From positions 1-64,000 of the IMG/VR virus record IMGVR_UViG_3300021138_000021: DNA of 64,000 bases; one strand, given 5' to 3'. The notes below the pieces were generated by a model. It was not told where the DNA came from. It worked only from the letters and a program-made list of their open reading frames with translations, and ran no database searches. Numbering within the stretch: the first letter of the stretch is position 1; every line of letters starts with the position of its first letter. Below, one piece after another: positions 51,387 to 58,888 of this stretch. A program made the position numbers and the translations under genes. Source of the DNA: a virus.

Positions 51387-52146
51387 AGCCCTTCTGGTCA
51401 CATGCAACAATCCACGACTTCACCAAACTTGAACGAACAATGTCATCAGGTGTAAATGAAATCTCACTATATTCATCCATCGAACGTGCGACAGCTAGGA
51501 AATCTGACAATCCAGATATATCATTACGACTCTTAATCAAATCATTCTGTTTCAAATCACCAACAAAAATGATCTTCGATCTATGGCCAACACGAGAGAT
51601 AACTGAATTCAACTCGTGAAACGTCATAGACTGGCACTCATCTACGATAATAATAGAATTATCAATAGAAATACCTCTAATAGCAGTAGTAGATATGAAT
51701 CTAGCATAACCCTGTTCTTTCAATCTATCCCATGCATCTTTACGTCCGAAAAGTGTCTCACAAATCTCTTTGTATGGCACTTCATAAATCTCCATCTTTT
51801 CTTCCAATGTACCAGGAACAAAACCTTGGTCTCTAACCTGAACTGCTGAACGGACAACAACCACATGTTCAAACGGATTGCTCTTGTCTAAAACTTCTTC
51901 TATTGCACGATATAGTGCTAAGAATGTTTTACCTACACCTGGTGAACCTAACAGTCCTAAGAAATAATCTCCTCTTTTATATGCATCAAAAAACTTTTGT
52001 TGATTCGCTGTCAACGCCTCAAAAGTTTTCAAGTGGTCTAATTTAATTTTTAATGCGTTAGATGTGACTGGTTGATGAATATATGTAACATCACTTTCAG
52101 CCAAATCATCACGCTTCTGTAATGCAGTTTTTCTATTGCTTGCCAT
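51382..52146 (-). CDS. phoH: PhoH-like ATPase
   Basis: 254 aa from MASNRKTALQ. The ATG at 52144-52146 has a Shine-Dalgarno sequence (AAGGAAAG), and the longer frame overlaps a separate small gene. Walker A is GSPGVGKT (67-74) and Walker B is IIIVDECQ (165-172), with a downstream FVGDLKQND sensor-type motif and SSLVKSW. PhoH proteins are P-loop ATPases widespread in T4-like phages of aquatic bacteria. Their role, possibly RNA handling, is not settled. Confidence 0.9.
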   Translation of the reverse strand: MASNRKTALQKRDDLAESDVTYIHQPVTSNALKIKLDHLKTFEALTANQQKFFDAYKRGDYFLGLLGSPGVGKTFLALYRAIEEVLDKSNPFEHVVVVRSAVQVRDQGFVPGTLEEKMEIYEVPYKEICETLFGRKDAWDRLKEQGYARFISTTAIRGISIDNSIIIVDECQSMTFHELNSVISRVGHRSKIIFVGDLKQNDLIKSRNDISGLSDFLAVARSMDEYSEISFTPDDIVRSSLVKSWIVACDQKGL

Positions 52147-52177
52147 TGAAACTTTCCTTGCTGGTTGTTTATGAGTT

Positions 52178-52324
52178 TTATTTGGAAGTTTTGTTGTAGA
52201 CAGGTGTATCCTTTCTAAGCAGTACAGGGACTTTTGGTTGATTTTTCTTCTTAACTTGTTGTTGATAAACTGGTGGTTTGTAGTAACCACCGCCAAGAAG
52301 TGCGGGAATTTGTTGATTTACCAT
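52178..52324 (-). CDS. Small basic Pro/Gln-rich protein between HNH gene and phoH
   Basis: 48 aa (MVNQQIPALLGGGYYKPPVY, then QQQVKKKNQPKVPVLLRK). Its ATG overlaps the stop of the HNH endonuclease (TAATG), and it ends 32 bp before phoH. The HNH gene appears to have inserted just in front of it. No family known. The evidence is the overlap and the reading frame. Confidence 0.55.
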   Translation of the reverse strand: MVNQQIPALLGGGYYKPPVYQQQVKKKNQPKVPVLLRKDTPVYNKTSK

Positions 52325-52959
52325 TATATTTTATGTGACCTAGTATGTTGGGTGAAATTACCTTTTCCTGAAATTTTCCGACCACATATACCACAATCAA
52401 ATTTTTCTACATTTTTTTGGGATTCGGACATTTTTTTTCTAGTTTCTTCACTAACTTTTCTACCTAAACAATACTTATTACCCAAGTTTGCTTTTCTGCT
52501 GGCTTCAATAACATGGTTTGGTCTTTTTTTACCAAATAAGGGGTGTTTATCTCCAACCCTTAGTCTATTGGAATTTCTAACAGATTCTCTGGCTTTTTCT
52601 GAGACAAATCTACCAGTCATGGTTTTTGACATATTTTCTTTTTGTTTTTCACGTATTTTTTCAAATGTTGAAAAATTTATATTAGTTCTTTTTTCATCTT
52701 TATAACGTATGTTTAATTTCCAAAAAGCATAATTCATTTTTCTAGAATTATCACCTTCACACATTTTTGTTAAAAGGTGATGCACGACATAATGTTCTTT
52801 TGGTGTTAAATTCACTAAATTGCACTTGTTGTTTTTGCCACCCATAGATTTTGGTAGAATGTGGTGTTTCTCATAGTAAACACCCTCGACCAACTTTCTA
52901 TTTTTGGCTTTATGCACAATAGAATTATATCTTTCAGTGTATTTGTTGACCAAAAACAT
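52324..52959 (-). CDS. HNH homing endonuclease with NUMOD3 units and C2H2 finger
   Basis: 211 aa. The HNH core is at about residues 28-65 (YYEKHHILPKSMGGKNNKCN, LVNLTPKEHYVVHHLL), with His32/His33 and a later Asn/His. NUMOD3-like helices follow (GDKHPLFGKKRPNHVIEASR, KVSEETRKKMSESQK). The C-terminus is a C2H2 zinc finger, Cys189-x2-Cys192-x12-His205-x3-His209. It is co-directional with its neighbours and uses TAATG overlap. It lacks the TATAAATA-hairpin leader. Confidence 0.92.
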   Translation of the reverse strand: MFLVNKYTERYNSIVHKAKNRKLVEGVYYEKHHILPKSMGGKNNKCNLVNLTPKEHYVVHHLLTKMCEGDNSRKMNYAFWKLNIRYKDEKRTNINFSTFEKIREKQKENMSKTMTGRFVSEKARESVRNSNRLRVGDKHPLFGKKRPNHVIEASRKANLGNKYCLGRKVSEETRKKMSESQKNVEKFDCGICGRKISGKGNFTQHTRSHKI

Positions 52960-52964
52960 ATGTT

Positions 52965-53249
52965 TTAATATTCTTTGATATTATGGCCGGAAGATTTGTG
53001 TCCAGCCATTGTGTTGCCTGGAATTGTTGCTTTCATTCGGTCAATCACATACTTTTCAAATGTGCTGTCTTTTTTACCAATACCAGGAGTGCTTAGCCGT
53101 GAACCATCAGACATGACAGGAAGGTCTTCGGCAGCAAAGTACCGTTCAAGATGTGGATTGGATTCCTTGAATTCATCCAATTTGGTGTATGACATAGTGT
53201 GAATTTCTACTTCACCTGTGTCTTTGTTTAGAAAATCATAACGGGGCAT
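52965..53249 (-). CDS. Conserved small phage protein
   Basis: 94 aa from MPRYDFLNK, chosen for the Shine-Dalgarno sequence GGAGTGG and 14-bp overlap. The N-terminus YDFLNKDTGEVEIHTMSYTK, then LDEFKESNPHLERYF, is the layout of FmdB-like small proteins, but the usual CxxC zinc ribbon is missing. The C-terminus is KATIPGNTMAGHKSSGHNIK. Regulatory function is a guess. The HNH gene follows after 5 bp. Confidence 0.75.
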   Translation of the reverse strand: MPRYDFLNKDTGEVEIHTMSYTKLDEFKESNPHLERYFAAEDLPVMSDGSRLSTPGIGKKDSTFEKYVIDRMKATIPGNTMAGHKSSGHNIKEY

Positions 53250-53799
53250 GAAACCACTCCGGGACATTACGAGAGTTAATCTTACCTGACCATTTGGCCA
53301 AGTGCTGCTTATTATTTATGTAGTAATTGTGATATGACTTGATAGAACTACCGGCAACTTTGACATGTTCAGGCATTGCAGGTGTAGGTTCTGTGAATTC
53401 TACATGTGCAGGAATGTTCAACGGTGGGTACATTAGTTCATCAACAAGACCAGTTTCTTGGCACTTGTGGACTTTACCATAGCGGTAGGTGTATTCGGTG
53501 CAGAGTGCTTCTAACAATTTCCACAGAAAGACATAATTTGCATACGACTTACGTACCCATATGGCAGAAGGATGGTTGATATGGGTTGCCTTATATAGTT
53601 TACCTTCACGGTCATCAGGAAGAACCCACCGGCGCATCATACGACCAGAAGCAGACTTGCCTGTAGATTCTGTGCCGTCAATCACCCGGTGCGCTGTGGA
53701 CAAGAGTTGGCTATATTCCAAGACCATTTTAATCGTATGCTTATCCGCATGTTGTTGTGCACAAATTACCGGGTCGGAATTAAGATAAAAAATATTCAT
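53236..53799 (-). CDS. Conserved phage protein of unknown function
   Basis: 187 aa. The pattern MNIFYLNSDPVICAQQHADK, then HTIKMVLEYSQLLSTAHRVI and the later HPSAIWVRKSYANYVFLWKL, with an SYHNYYINNKQHLAKW end, belongs to a protein family widespread in large phages. It is rich in conserved His, Trp and Tyr. I recall no proven function. A role in nucleotide or DNA metabolism is possible from the neighbour MazG. Confidence 0.8.
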   Translation of the reverse strand: MNIFYLNSDPVICAQQHADKHTIKMVLEYSQLLSTAHRVIDGTESTGKSASGRMMRRWVLPDDREGKLYKATHINHPSAIWVRKSYANYVFLWKLLEALCTEYTYRYGKVHKCQETGLVDELMYPPLNIPAHVEFTEPTPAMPEHVKVAGSSIKSYHNYYINNKQHLAKWSGKINSRNVPEWFHAPL

Positions 53800-53843
53800 T
53801 TCTGATTCTCTTTCAAAGTTTTATAAAAATTACCAATCATAAA

Positions 53844-54119
53844 TTATTCATAAAAAATGTTAGACCATTTCTTGAGTTTAGCAATTTTGTTGTCTGTTGC
53901 AATACTTACTTGTTCACTTCCTACCAGATTAAACTGAATGCATAGGTCAATCATTGCTTGCAGGTCACCTAGTTCTTCTGCTAGATGCTCTCGATTGGTC
54001 TTAGGTTTACCAGGTTTAAAGTTGTCTATACCAAATCGGTTAATCTTACTGATAGCAACAATTACCTCTGCACATTCTTCTTGCGTAATGTCGAGGATTT
54101 CTTTCTCTTTTGAATTCAT
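53844..54119 (-). CDS. MazG-like nucleotide pyrophosphohydrolase
   Basis: 91 aa, all alpha. The catalytic pattern is TQEECAEVIVAISKINRF (EExxE-like) followed by EHLAEELGDLQAMIDLCI (ExxD), which coordinates magnesium in the MazG/all-alpha NTP pyrophosphatase family. The enzyme removes pyrophosphate from (d)NTPs and may affect nucleotide pools or stringent signalling during infection. It is shorter than full MazG and represents one domain. Confidence 0.85.
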   Translation of the reverse strand: MNSKEKEILDITQEECAEVIVAISKINRFGIDNFKPGKPKTNREHLAEELGDLQAMIDLCIQFNLVGSEQVSIATDNKIAKLKKWSNIFYE

Positions 54120-54122
54120 ATA

Positions 54123-54272
54123 TCACCAGTGTCGGATTACTCCGGCTATAATAAAAAGGTTGGTCATAACTGATGATAACACAATTACGGTACGAATGCA
54201 AGCAATTTTATTGGATTCATCATCAGATTTGCCACTTTTTTCGCCTAGTGCCGATGCCCACAGTCTCCACAT
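54123..54272 (-). CDS. Small membrane protein (MWRLWA family)
   Basis: 49 aa. MWRLWASALGEKSGKSDDES is followed by a transmembrane segment (CIRTVIVLSSVMTNLFIIAG) and IRHW. Short proteins beginning MW(R/K)LWAKALGEKSG are common in T4-like environmental phages. It starts one base from the end of the upstream 99-aa membrane protein. Function unknown. Confidence 0.7.
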   Translation of the reverse strand: MWRLWASALGEKSGKSDDESNKIACIRTVIVLSSVMTNLFIIAGVIRHW

Positions 54273-54273
54273 A

Positions 54274-54573
54274 TCAACTCAACAGGTAACGCCCTAGCCC
54301 ATATGCATCGATACTGATGAGTAGTGCATAGTTGACCATTAATCCGAAAGATCCACGAGTCCATGCACAGTAGAATGTAGAACAACATCCAGCAATGAAG
54401 ATGGAATACAATGGAATAACTGGAATATCCGGCACCGTGGCCGCAAAGATAATCGAACTGATGAGACTACAGGTCCAAGAAAAGATTTCTAAAAAGAATC
54501 TGATCCTGTTTGACCTGTAATCCTGTGCGATATAATTTCCGATGTTGTTAAAAACATCTTTCACTCGATTCAT
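54274..54573 (-). CDS. Conserved multi-pass membrane protein
   Basis: 99 aa with three predicted transmembrane helices (about residues 26-46 FFLEIFSWTCSLISSIIFAA, 51-70, and 75-98). DYRSNRIRFFLEIFSW and WTRGSFGLMVNYALLISIDAYG are conserved in small membrane proteins of T4-like phages. It forms a pair with the next small membrane protein. It probably sits in the inner membrane. The role is unknown. Confidence 0.78.
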   Translation of the reverse strand: MNRVKDVFNNIGNYIAQDYRSNRIRFFLEIFSWTCSLISSIIFAATVPDIPVIPLYSIFIAGCCSTFYCAWTRGSFGLMVNYALLISIDAYGLGRYLLS

Positions 54574-54587
54574 AATAACCTTTTAAT

Positions 54588-56051
54588 TTAGCACCAGACT
54601 CTAAAATTAGATAGTGCGTTTGGATGTTTCTTGTCAAATGGGCGCTTGAACAACTCATTCTTATCTTCTTCAGGGCGCCATGTGGTTTCCACAAATGGAA
54701 CTGGACCAAGATAAGGTAATGCATGTTCTAGCACAAACTCATGTGGTAATGATTCAGGCTCAACATAGCCACGGCGTGGATTCTGAATAGCCCACATCAT
54801 TTCACCAAGAATTGTAGCAACGACCTGTAAAGATGTTGCATTCTCACCAGGAATCAATCTACGTGCTTCCTTGATGTCTAACTGTGAACCGTGCCAGTAT
54901 GATTTACCATTCTTGCAAATCAATAGGACACCTAGTTCATCCATACCGCCAACGATTTCATCTTTGACGATACGGTGTTCTTTCTGCATATCCAATTCTT
55001 TACCACGCAACTCATGCACCGATGCAATAGCGGCATCAGTTGGTTGATAGCAGTAATAAACTGAAGGACGGAACTTACCATCAGCAGTCTCAAAGTATTC
55101 AGACATTGTGATGGCTTCTGAGTGTTGTACCAAAAAACCATTGTATGGACCACCGTTTGGCACCCATGACTTGACCAATACAGTTAGACCAGGTTGATGT
55201 AAGAATGCCGCATGGCCTTGAATTGTACCACCCTCAAGTTCTTTTGGTTCATGTGTACCATAACCCATCTCAGCGGGTGCACGGCCTTCAGCCCAGAATC
55301 CCTCACAAGACCATGTGTTAGTGAATTCATCTTTTAGTTTAGGCTGATTAATAACCTGTGTGTCACGTTCAGCAATGTGTACAACTTCCACACCCATTTT
55401 CTTCATCAATTGTGCCCAACCTTCTTTATCAGTTGGAGCCTCAACCTTACGACCAGCTTTCTCAGCAATCTTTAATAGTGCGGCTTTTGTCAGATATGTT
55501 ACAAGACCAGGGTTAGCACCACCGGTAGCAACAATTGTAGGACCATTAGGATACTTAGCGGCAATCTCACGGATGTGTTTGTGAGTGTGGTACAGAGTAC
55601 GATCAGCCATATTAGGTATTTTCTCGTCCTGCATGTGCCCCCAGCGTTCCAATGATGTGTTTACATACATTACATCATTCTGTAAGCACCATTCAATGAT
55701 GGCATGTGCGGCAATGTTAAGTGAAACGTCAATAATGAATGAGCCAGGCTCAGTATATGCTTTAAGAGTGGCTTCCAAATTGTTTGGTAGAATCTCTTTC
55801 TTTACATACTTTACACCATTATTTGCGTTACGCTTACGGAAAAGTTTACCATGATTGTCTTTCTCAATCACAGTAACTTTCTTTGGATCATTGGTGATGT
55901 GCTTTAGAACTAATGGCAACATGGCTTGTCCGACTGAGCCATAGCCAATAATTAAGATTTTTTTGTCGAAATTTGCGTGGTTTGATGCTTTTTTAGGTTT
56001 GGCCGCCTCGTTTAGGTTAGCGGTAAACTTAGTAAAACTCTTTAATGTCAT
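54588..56051 (-). CDS. hss: Homospermidine synthase-like enzyme
   Basis: 487 aa (bacterial enzymes about 480). The Rossmann motif IIGYGSVGQAMLPLVLKHI (34-52), FIIDVSLNIAAHAIIEWCLQ, the VMYVNTSLERWGH segment and VATGGANPGLVTYLTKAAL are characteristic of bacterial homospermidine synthase. The enzyme builds homospermidine from putrescine and/or spermidine with NAD+. The N-terminal ~25 residues, MTLKSFTKFTANLNEAAKPK, precede the enzyme proper and look like a T4-type capsid-targeting propeptide with an L-x-E cleavage site (Leu13-Asn-Glu15). An AATAAATA box and a hairpin lie upstream. Confidence 0.88.
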   Translation of the reverse strand: MTLKSFTKFTANLNEAAKPKKASNHANFDKKILIIGYGSVGQAMLPLVLKHITNDPKKVTVIEKDNHGKLFRKRNANNGVKYVKKEILPNNLEATLKAYTEPGSFIIDVSLNIAAHAIIEWCLQNDVMYVNTSLERWGHMQDEKIPNMADRTLYHTHKHIREIAAKYPNGPTIVATGGANPGLVTYLTKAALLKIAEKAGRKVEAPTDKEGWAQLMKKMGVEVVHIAERDTQVINQPKLKDEFTNTWSCEGFWAEGRAPAEMGYGTHEPKELEGGTIQGHAAFLHQPGLTVLVKSWVPNGGPYNGFLVQHSEAITMSEYFETADGKFRPSVYYCYQPTDAAIASVHELRGKELDMQKEHRIVKDEIVGGMDELGVLLICKNGKSYWHGSQLDIKEARRLIPGENATSLQVVATILGEMMWAIQNPRRGYVEPESLPHEFVLEHALPYLGPVPFVETTWRPEEDKNELFKRPFDKKHPNALSNFRVWC

Positions 56052-56092
56052 TGTAAACTCCGGGATAATTTGCTTATTACCCCGTATTTATT
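56051..56092 (-). promoter_or_regulatory. Possible late promoter and 5' hairpin of homospermidine synthase
   Basis: On the minus strand AATAAATA (56085-56092) is followed by CGGGGTAAT-AAGCAA-ATTATCCCG, an almost perfect hairpin that would start near the 5' end of the transcript, then GGAG and the ATG. The Shine-Dalgarno sequence touches the hairpin base, so translation could depend on its opening. Confidence 0.5.
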
Positions 56093-56098
56093 CCCGTT

Positions 56099-56491
56099 TT
56101 AACCTAGGGATGACGAGGTTGTGCCGATAACTGACTTTGGACGGCCTGGTCCACGCTTCTGTTCTGCTTTAGCGGCTTCCTGTTCAACTTGTGGGCGTGG
56201 AGTAGTCTCAGCATCAGAAATGAATCGTGGATGTTGTTCCAATTGTTGCTTAGGCATACTTTCGATACGCTTTGCAATCATTTCAGGTGAAACAGTCTCA
56301 AGGACAAACTGATGGAACAATGCATAAGAGTCGGATACCTTCATAGATGTCTTACCACCAACAGCAGCCGCATCAGGGAAGAACAATGCACAACCACCTG
56401 AAGCAAGCGGTGCAATTTCCATAACGGTTTCAAGATTAATAATCACTTTGCAATTCTTCTCAAGAGAATGGACTTCTATAAATAGGGACAT
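56099..56491 (-). CDS. AT-hook-containing small protein
   Basis: 130 aa. The N-terminal ~80 residues form a compact domain (LEKNCKVIINLETVMEIAPL, GGCALFFPD). The C-terminus has a charged linker (AEQKRGPGRPKSVIG) with an AT-hook core (RGPGRPK), which binds the minor groove of AT-rich DNA. Its stop precedes homospermidine synthase by about 50 bp. Probably a DNA-binding or nucleoid-type protein. The family is not recognised. Confidence 0.75.
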   Translation of the reverse strand: MSLFIEVHSLEKNCKVIINLETVMEIAPLASGGCALFFPDAAAVGGKTSMKVSDSYALFHQFVLETVSPEMIAKRIESMPKQQLEQHPRFISDAETTPRPQVEQEAAKAEQKRGPGRPKSVIGTTSSSLG

Positions 56492-56520
56492 AATTTTCCT
56501 TTCAAATAACGGACAAATAT

Positions 56521-56697
56521 TTAGTCGTTTCCACCTGGCTTACCCATGATGTGACGTTCAACTGAGTTAGCATAAATCTCAGCATTGACCATGGCTTTTT
56601 TCCATTCGGCACGTTGATCTTTGTCTTTGTAACGGCCTAAGCGCAAAGATGATTTCAATGCCTTGGACATTTTGTAAGTTGCGGGTCTTTTAATCAT
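56521..56697 (-). CDS. Small basic protein
   Basis: 58 aa: MIKRPATYKMSKALKSSLRL, then GRYKDKDQRAEWKKAMVNAE and IYANSVERHIMGKPGG. The Shine-Dalgarno sequence (AAAGGTAA) fits. The composition resembles small conserved T4-like proteins (YKMSK...LGRYKD). It lies between the AT-hook protein and endonuclease cassette D, on the opposite strand to the latter. Confidence 0.65.
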   Translation of the reverse strand: MIKRPATYKMSKALKSSLRLGRYKDKDQRAEWKKAMVNAEIYANSVERHIMGKPGGND

Positions 56698-56713
56698 AAT
56701 TTACCTTTCAAAT

Positions 56714-56795
56714 GATATAAATAAGGGTGTAGGTCACGGAACTGGGAATTCCCACCTACTCTATGTCAAATTCTAACATAAGGACACAGCACATG
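56714..56795 (+). promoter_or_regulatory. Endonuclease cassette leader D: TATAAATA + hairpin + CTAACA
   Basis: TATAAATA is at 56716-56723, then a hairpin with arms GTAGGT/ACCTAC, the same position as in leaders A-C with different but compensated bases. A 10-15 nt insertion precedes TTCTAACA and AAGGACACAGC before the ATG at 56793. Confidence 0.8.
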
Positions 56796-57389
56796 TCAAG
56801 TATTTATTACATCTATGCCTATCTCCGTAAAAACGGTTCACCTTATTACATTGGTAAAGGTAAAGAAGATAGAGCATGGAAACACACAAAAAATGATGTA
56901 ATACATCCACCAAAAGATAAATCCAAAATCGTTATTATGGAAGGTAATCTTACCGAAATTGGTGCTTTTGCTCTTGAACGCAGATATATCCGCTGGTGGG
57001 GAAGAAAAGATAAAAAAACTGGTATACTTAGAAATCGTACTGATGGGGGTGATGGCGGAACTGGTATTGTTGTTGCCGAAAAAAATAAATTATATGGTGA
57101 CAAAAATCCATGCCGTAGAAATGATGTGAGAATTAAACTTAAAAAAATTGTAAAATCACACTGGGAAAATAATACTCAAAGAAAACTCTTACAATCGATT
57201 AGGACTTCTGGTGTAAATAATCCTTGTTATGGATTGACGGCATCAAAAAATCCAAATGCAAAAGGTGTTATTGATCCGAATGGCATTATTTTTGGAAGTT
57301 TACTTGATGCAGCAATTCATCACAATGTTACTTATTACACCATATCCAAATGGTGCAAGAAAAATAAAAATAACTGGAAGTACGCATAA
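56793..57389 (+). CDS. GIY-YIG homing endonuclease (cassette D)
   Basis: 198 aa from [15 protein letters not shown]. The GIY-YIG core ([34 protein letters not shown]) lies in the first ~75 residues. A basic region ([20 protein letters not shown]) and a NUMOD1-like C-terminus ([32 protein letters not shown]) follow. The core strongly resembles the enzymes at 27134 and 41273. It is antiparallel to both neighbours, and its 3' end overlaps 90 bp of the next minus-strand gene. Confidence 0.93.
   Translation: MSSIYYIYAYLRKNGSPYYIGKGKEDRAWKHTKNDVIHPPKDKSKIVIMEGNLTEIGAFALERRYIRWWGRKDKKTGILRNRTDGGDGGTGIVVAEKNKLYGDKNPCRRNDVRIKLKKIVKSHWENNTQRKLLQSIRTSGVNNPCYGLTASKNPNAKGVIDPNGIIFGSLLDAAIHHNVTYYTISKWCKKNKNNWKYA
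56801..56808 (-). promoter_or_regulatory. Outward late-promoter-like box AATAAATA facing the 58-aa gene
   Basis: AATAAATA on the minus strand, antisense to the Ile-Tyr codons of cassette D. It would drive the gene at 56697 through the leader. One mismatch from consensus. Confidence 0.4.
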
Positions 57390-57563
57390 AATTATCGACC
57401 AAATTTTTGCTGGTTTGCGATAGTATTCCAATTCCATTTTTATGAAATCCCGCTGTGCAAGAATCATTGGTTGGCATTCAGATTCACCACCAAGCATCAT
57501 GATGGTCTTTTCGTGTTCAGCCAATCGTTCTTTGGCCGACCAATAGTGAAAGATAGAAAGCAT
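57300..57563 (-). CDS. Small membrane protein whose 3' third is antisense to endonuclease D
   Basis: 87 aa. The N-terminal ~50 residues are a soluble charged region ([20 protein letters not shown]). Residues about 54-78 are a transmembrane helix ([20 protein letters not shown]). From about residue 59 the coding sequence lies opposite the conserved end of the endonuclease gene, so the helix is largely encoded by the reverse complement of that domain. The original C-terminus may have been replaced on insertion. Its ATG overlaps the upstream stop (TAATG). Confidence 0.6.
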   Translation of the reverse strand: MLSIFHYWSAKERLAEHEKTIMMLGGESECQPMILAQRDFIKMELEYYRKPAKIWSIILCVLPVIFIFLAPFGYGVISNIVMNCCIK

Positions 57564-58066
57564 TATAGAAAACCCTGTTCGTTTTGTGGTGGTGATTTTG
57601 GTTCCGCATCCGATTGACGATACTCATAGATTGGTTTATCAGGTACGGTGTAAGGGAAAGTTACAGTAACTCTTGAGTCTCGGCTAGTGTAATATGTTTT
57701 TACAGCATTGCCATCTTCATCTTTATACCATTCCCAAAAGACCTTGCCGTCAATGTTGTATGCTTCACCGTCTTTACCTTCTTTGAATACGGAAGACAAT
57801 CTTTTATTTTGATAAGTGGTTGTTCCACTATATTCACTAACATCACACCATTCATCATCTTCGCCAGTCAACGGTGTCAATGGTTTGAATGACAACAGTT
57901 TGCTTAGAATATCAATTGCATATTGAGCAGAGAAACCAGAATGTCCTTCATCAGAAAACTCTTTAATCATATGCAGAATATGCTTACGCATCATTCTATT
58001 GTATTCATCTTCTTCAGTTAGACCAATAAGGTCCAATTCACTCTCAGCATAAGATAATAAACTCAT
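57563..58066 (-). CDS. Conserved T4-like phage protein
   Basis: 167 aa from MSLLSYAESELDLIG. The 14-residue longer start is less likely because it lies deep in the upstream gene. The segment LTEEDEYNRMMRKHILHMIK, EFSDEGHSGFSAQYAIDILS, KLLSFKPLTPLTGEDDEW is typical of a very widespread small phage protein. No function is known. It is co-transcribed with the next gene. Confidence 0.8.
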   Translation of the reverse strand: MSLLSYAESELDLIGLTEEDEYNRMMRKHILHMIKEFSDEGHSGFSAQYAIDILSKLLSFKPLTPLTGEDDEWCDVSEYSGTTTYQNKRLSSVFKEGKDGEAYNIDGKVFWEWYKDEDGNAVKTYYTSRDSRVTVTFPYTVPDKPIYEYRQSDAEPKSPPQNEQGFL

Positions 58067-58067
58067 T

Positions 58068-58871
58068 TCAATTCCCATCCCAATTTTTATACCAACGTCT
58101 GAATGCATCTTTCATAGATTCATCCTCTTTCCAATCACATGACCAACCCATCATGCCACCTTTCCATGAACCCGCACGAGGTCCAAGTTCGGTGTCAGAA
58201 TCACAATCAACGACCCTTCGAACGTGTTTGAATATTGGCAACCAACGTGTCCATTTTGGACGCCATTCACGTTCTTCACCAGTCAATCTAATCTTTGCTT
58301 TTTGGTTTACACCATCTTTAGTCCAGTGGTCTATTTCAACAAACTCAGCAAACAAGTCTTCTGCGGACTGTTCCCCTTTAACACTAGGCCACTCAAATAC
58401 CTCATACCAGAGAAGGTGTTTATCATCTTTCTTTTTAGGATAACTATTTCGCCAAAGTAAATCACCATCTGGATACAATAGGTCGTGACGTACAATCTCT
58501 AGGCGCCATGGATAACTGAATAATTTTGAATGGTCTGAATTTTCTGGATCATCACGAGTCCAATTACCTGGTTGAATACCATAATAGGTGTGTAGTCCAT
58601 CAGGTGTAAATGTGAATCCGTATTCTTTACGAATCTCTTCCATGAATCCACATGGACCTTCTTTGTCTTTGTTCCATGACATATTGGTTGTATCAATCCA
58701 CTTTTCTTTTGGTTTGAACAACTCAGGAATTTTCCACCACCATGAATGCTTGAACAAACAAATATTAAATGTGCAATAAGGCTTTTCATGGTGCTCACGT
58801 TCATAAGGATTACGTACAGCAATACCGAATGACCAGTAATCACGTTTGTAATATTCAAAGTTTTTTCTCAA
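58068..58871 (-). CDS. Conserved T4-like phage protein, Trp-rich
   Basis: 267 aa. Aromatic-rich with FKHSWWWKIPELFKPKEKWI, GFTFTPDGLHTYYGIQPG, PWRLEIVRHDLLYPDGDLLW and the KAKIRLTGEEREWRPKWTRW block, then RAGSWKGGMMGWSCDWKEDE. Proteins of this pattern occur in many aquatic T4-like phages. No enzyme motif is recognised. The gene is two bases from its downstream neighbour. Confidence 0.8.
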   Translation of the reverse strand: MRKNFEYYKRDYWSFGIAVRNPYEREHHEKPYCTFNICLFKHSWWWKIPELFKPKEKWIDTTNMSWNKDKEGPCGFMEEIRKEYGFTFTPDGLHTYYGIQPGNWTRDDPENSDHSKLFSYPWRLEIVRHDLLYPDGDLLWRNSYPKKKDDKHLLWYEVFEWPSVKGEQSAEDLFAEFVEIDHWTKDGVNQKAKIRLTGEEREWRPKWTRWLPIFKHVRRVVDCDSDTELGPRAGSWKGGMMGWSCDWKEDESMKDAFRRWYKNWDGN

Positions 58872-58888
58872 TTTCAGTCACCTTATTT

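Noticed and set aside
52147-52296. N-terminal extension of PhoH
   Set aside because: This frame overlaps a separate small gene with a TAATG junction. The internal ATG has a good Shine-Dalgarno sequence.
54588-56051. Saccharopine dehydrogenase as the product
   Set aside because: The GYGSVGQAMLPLVLKHI start and the VATGGANPGLV block fit homospermidine synthase better.
56478-56485. TATAAATA on the plus strand inside the AT-hook gene
   Set aside because: It is within the coding sequence, antisense, with no plus-strand gene downstream before cassette D. Taken as chance.
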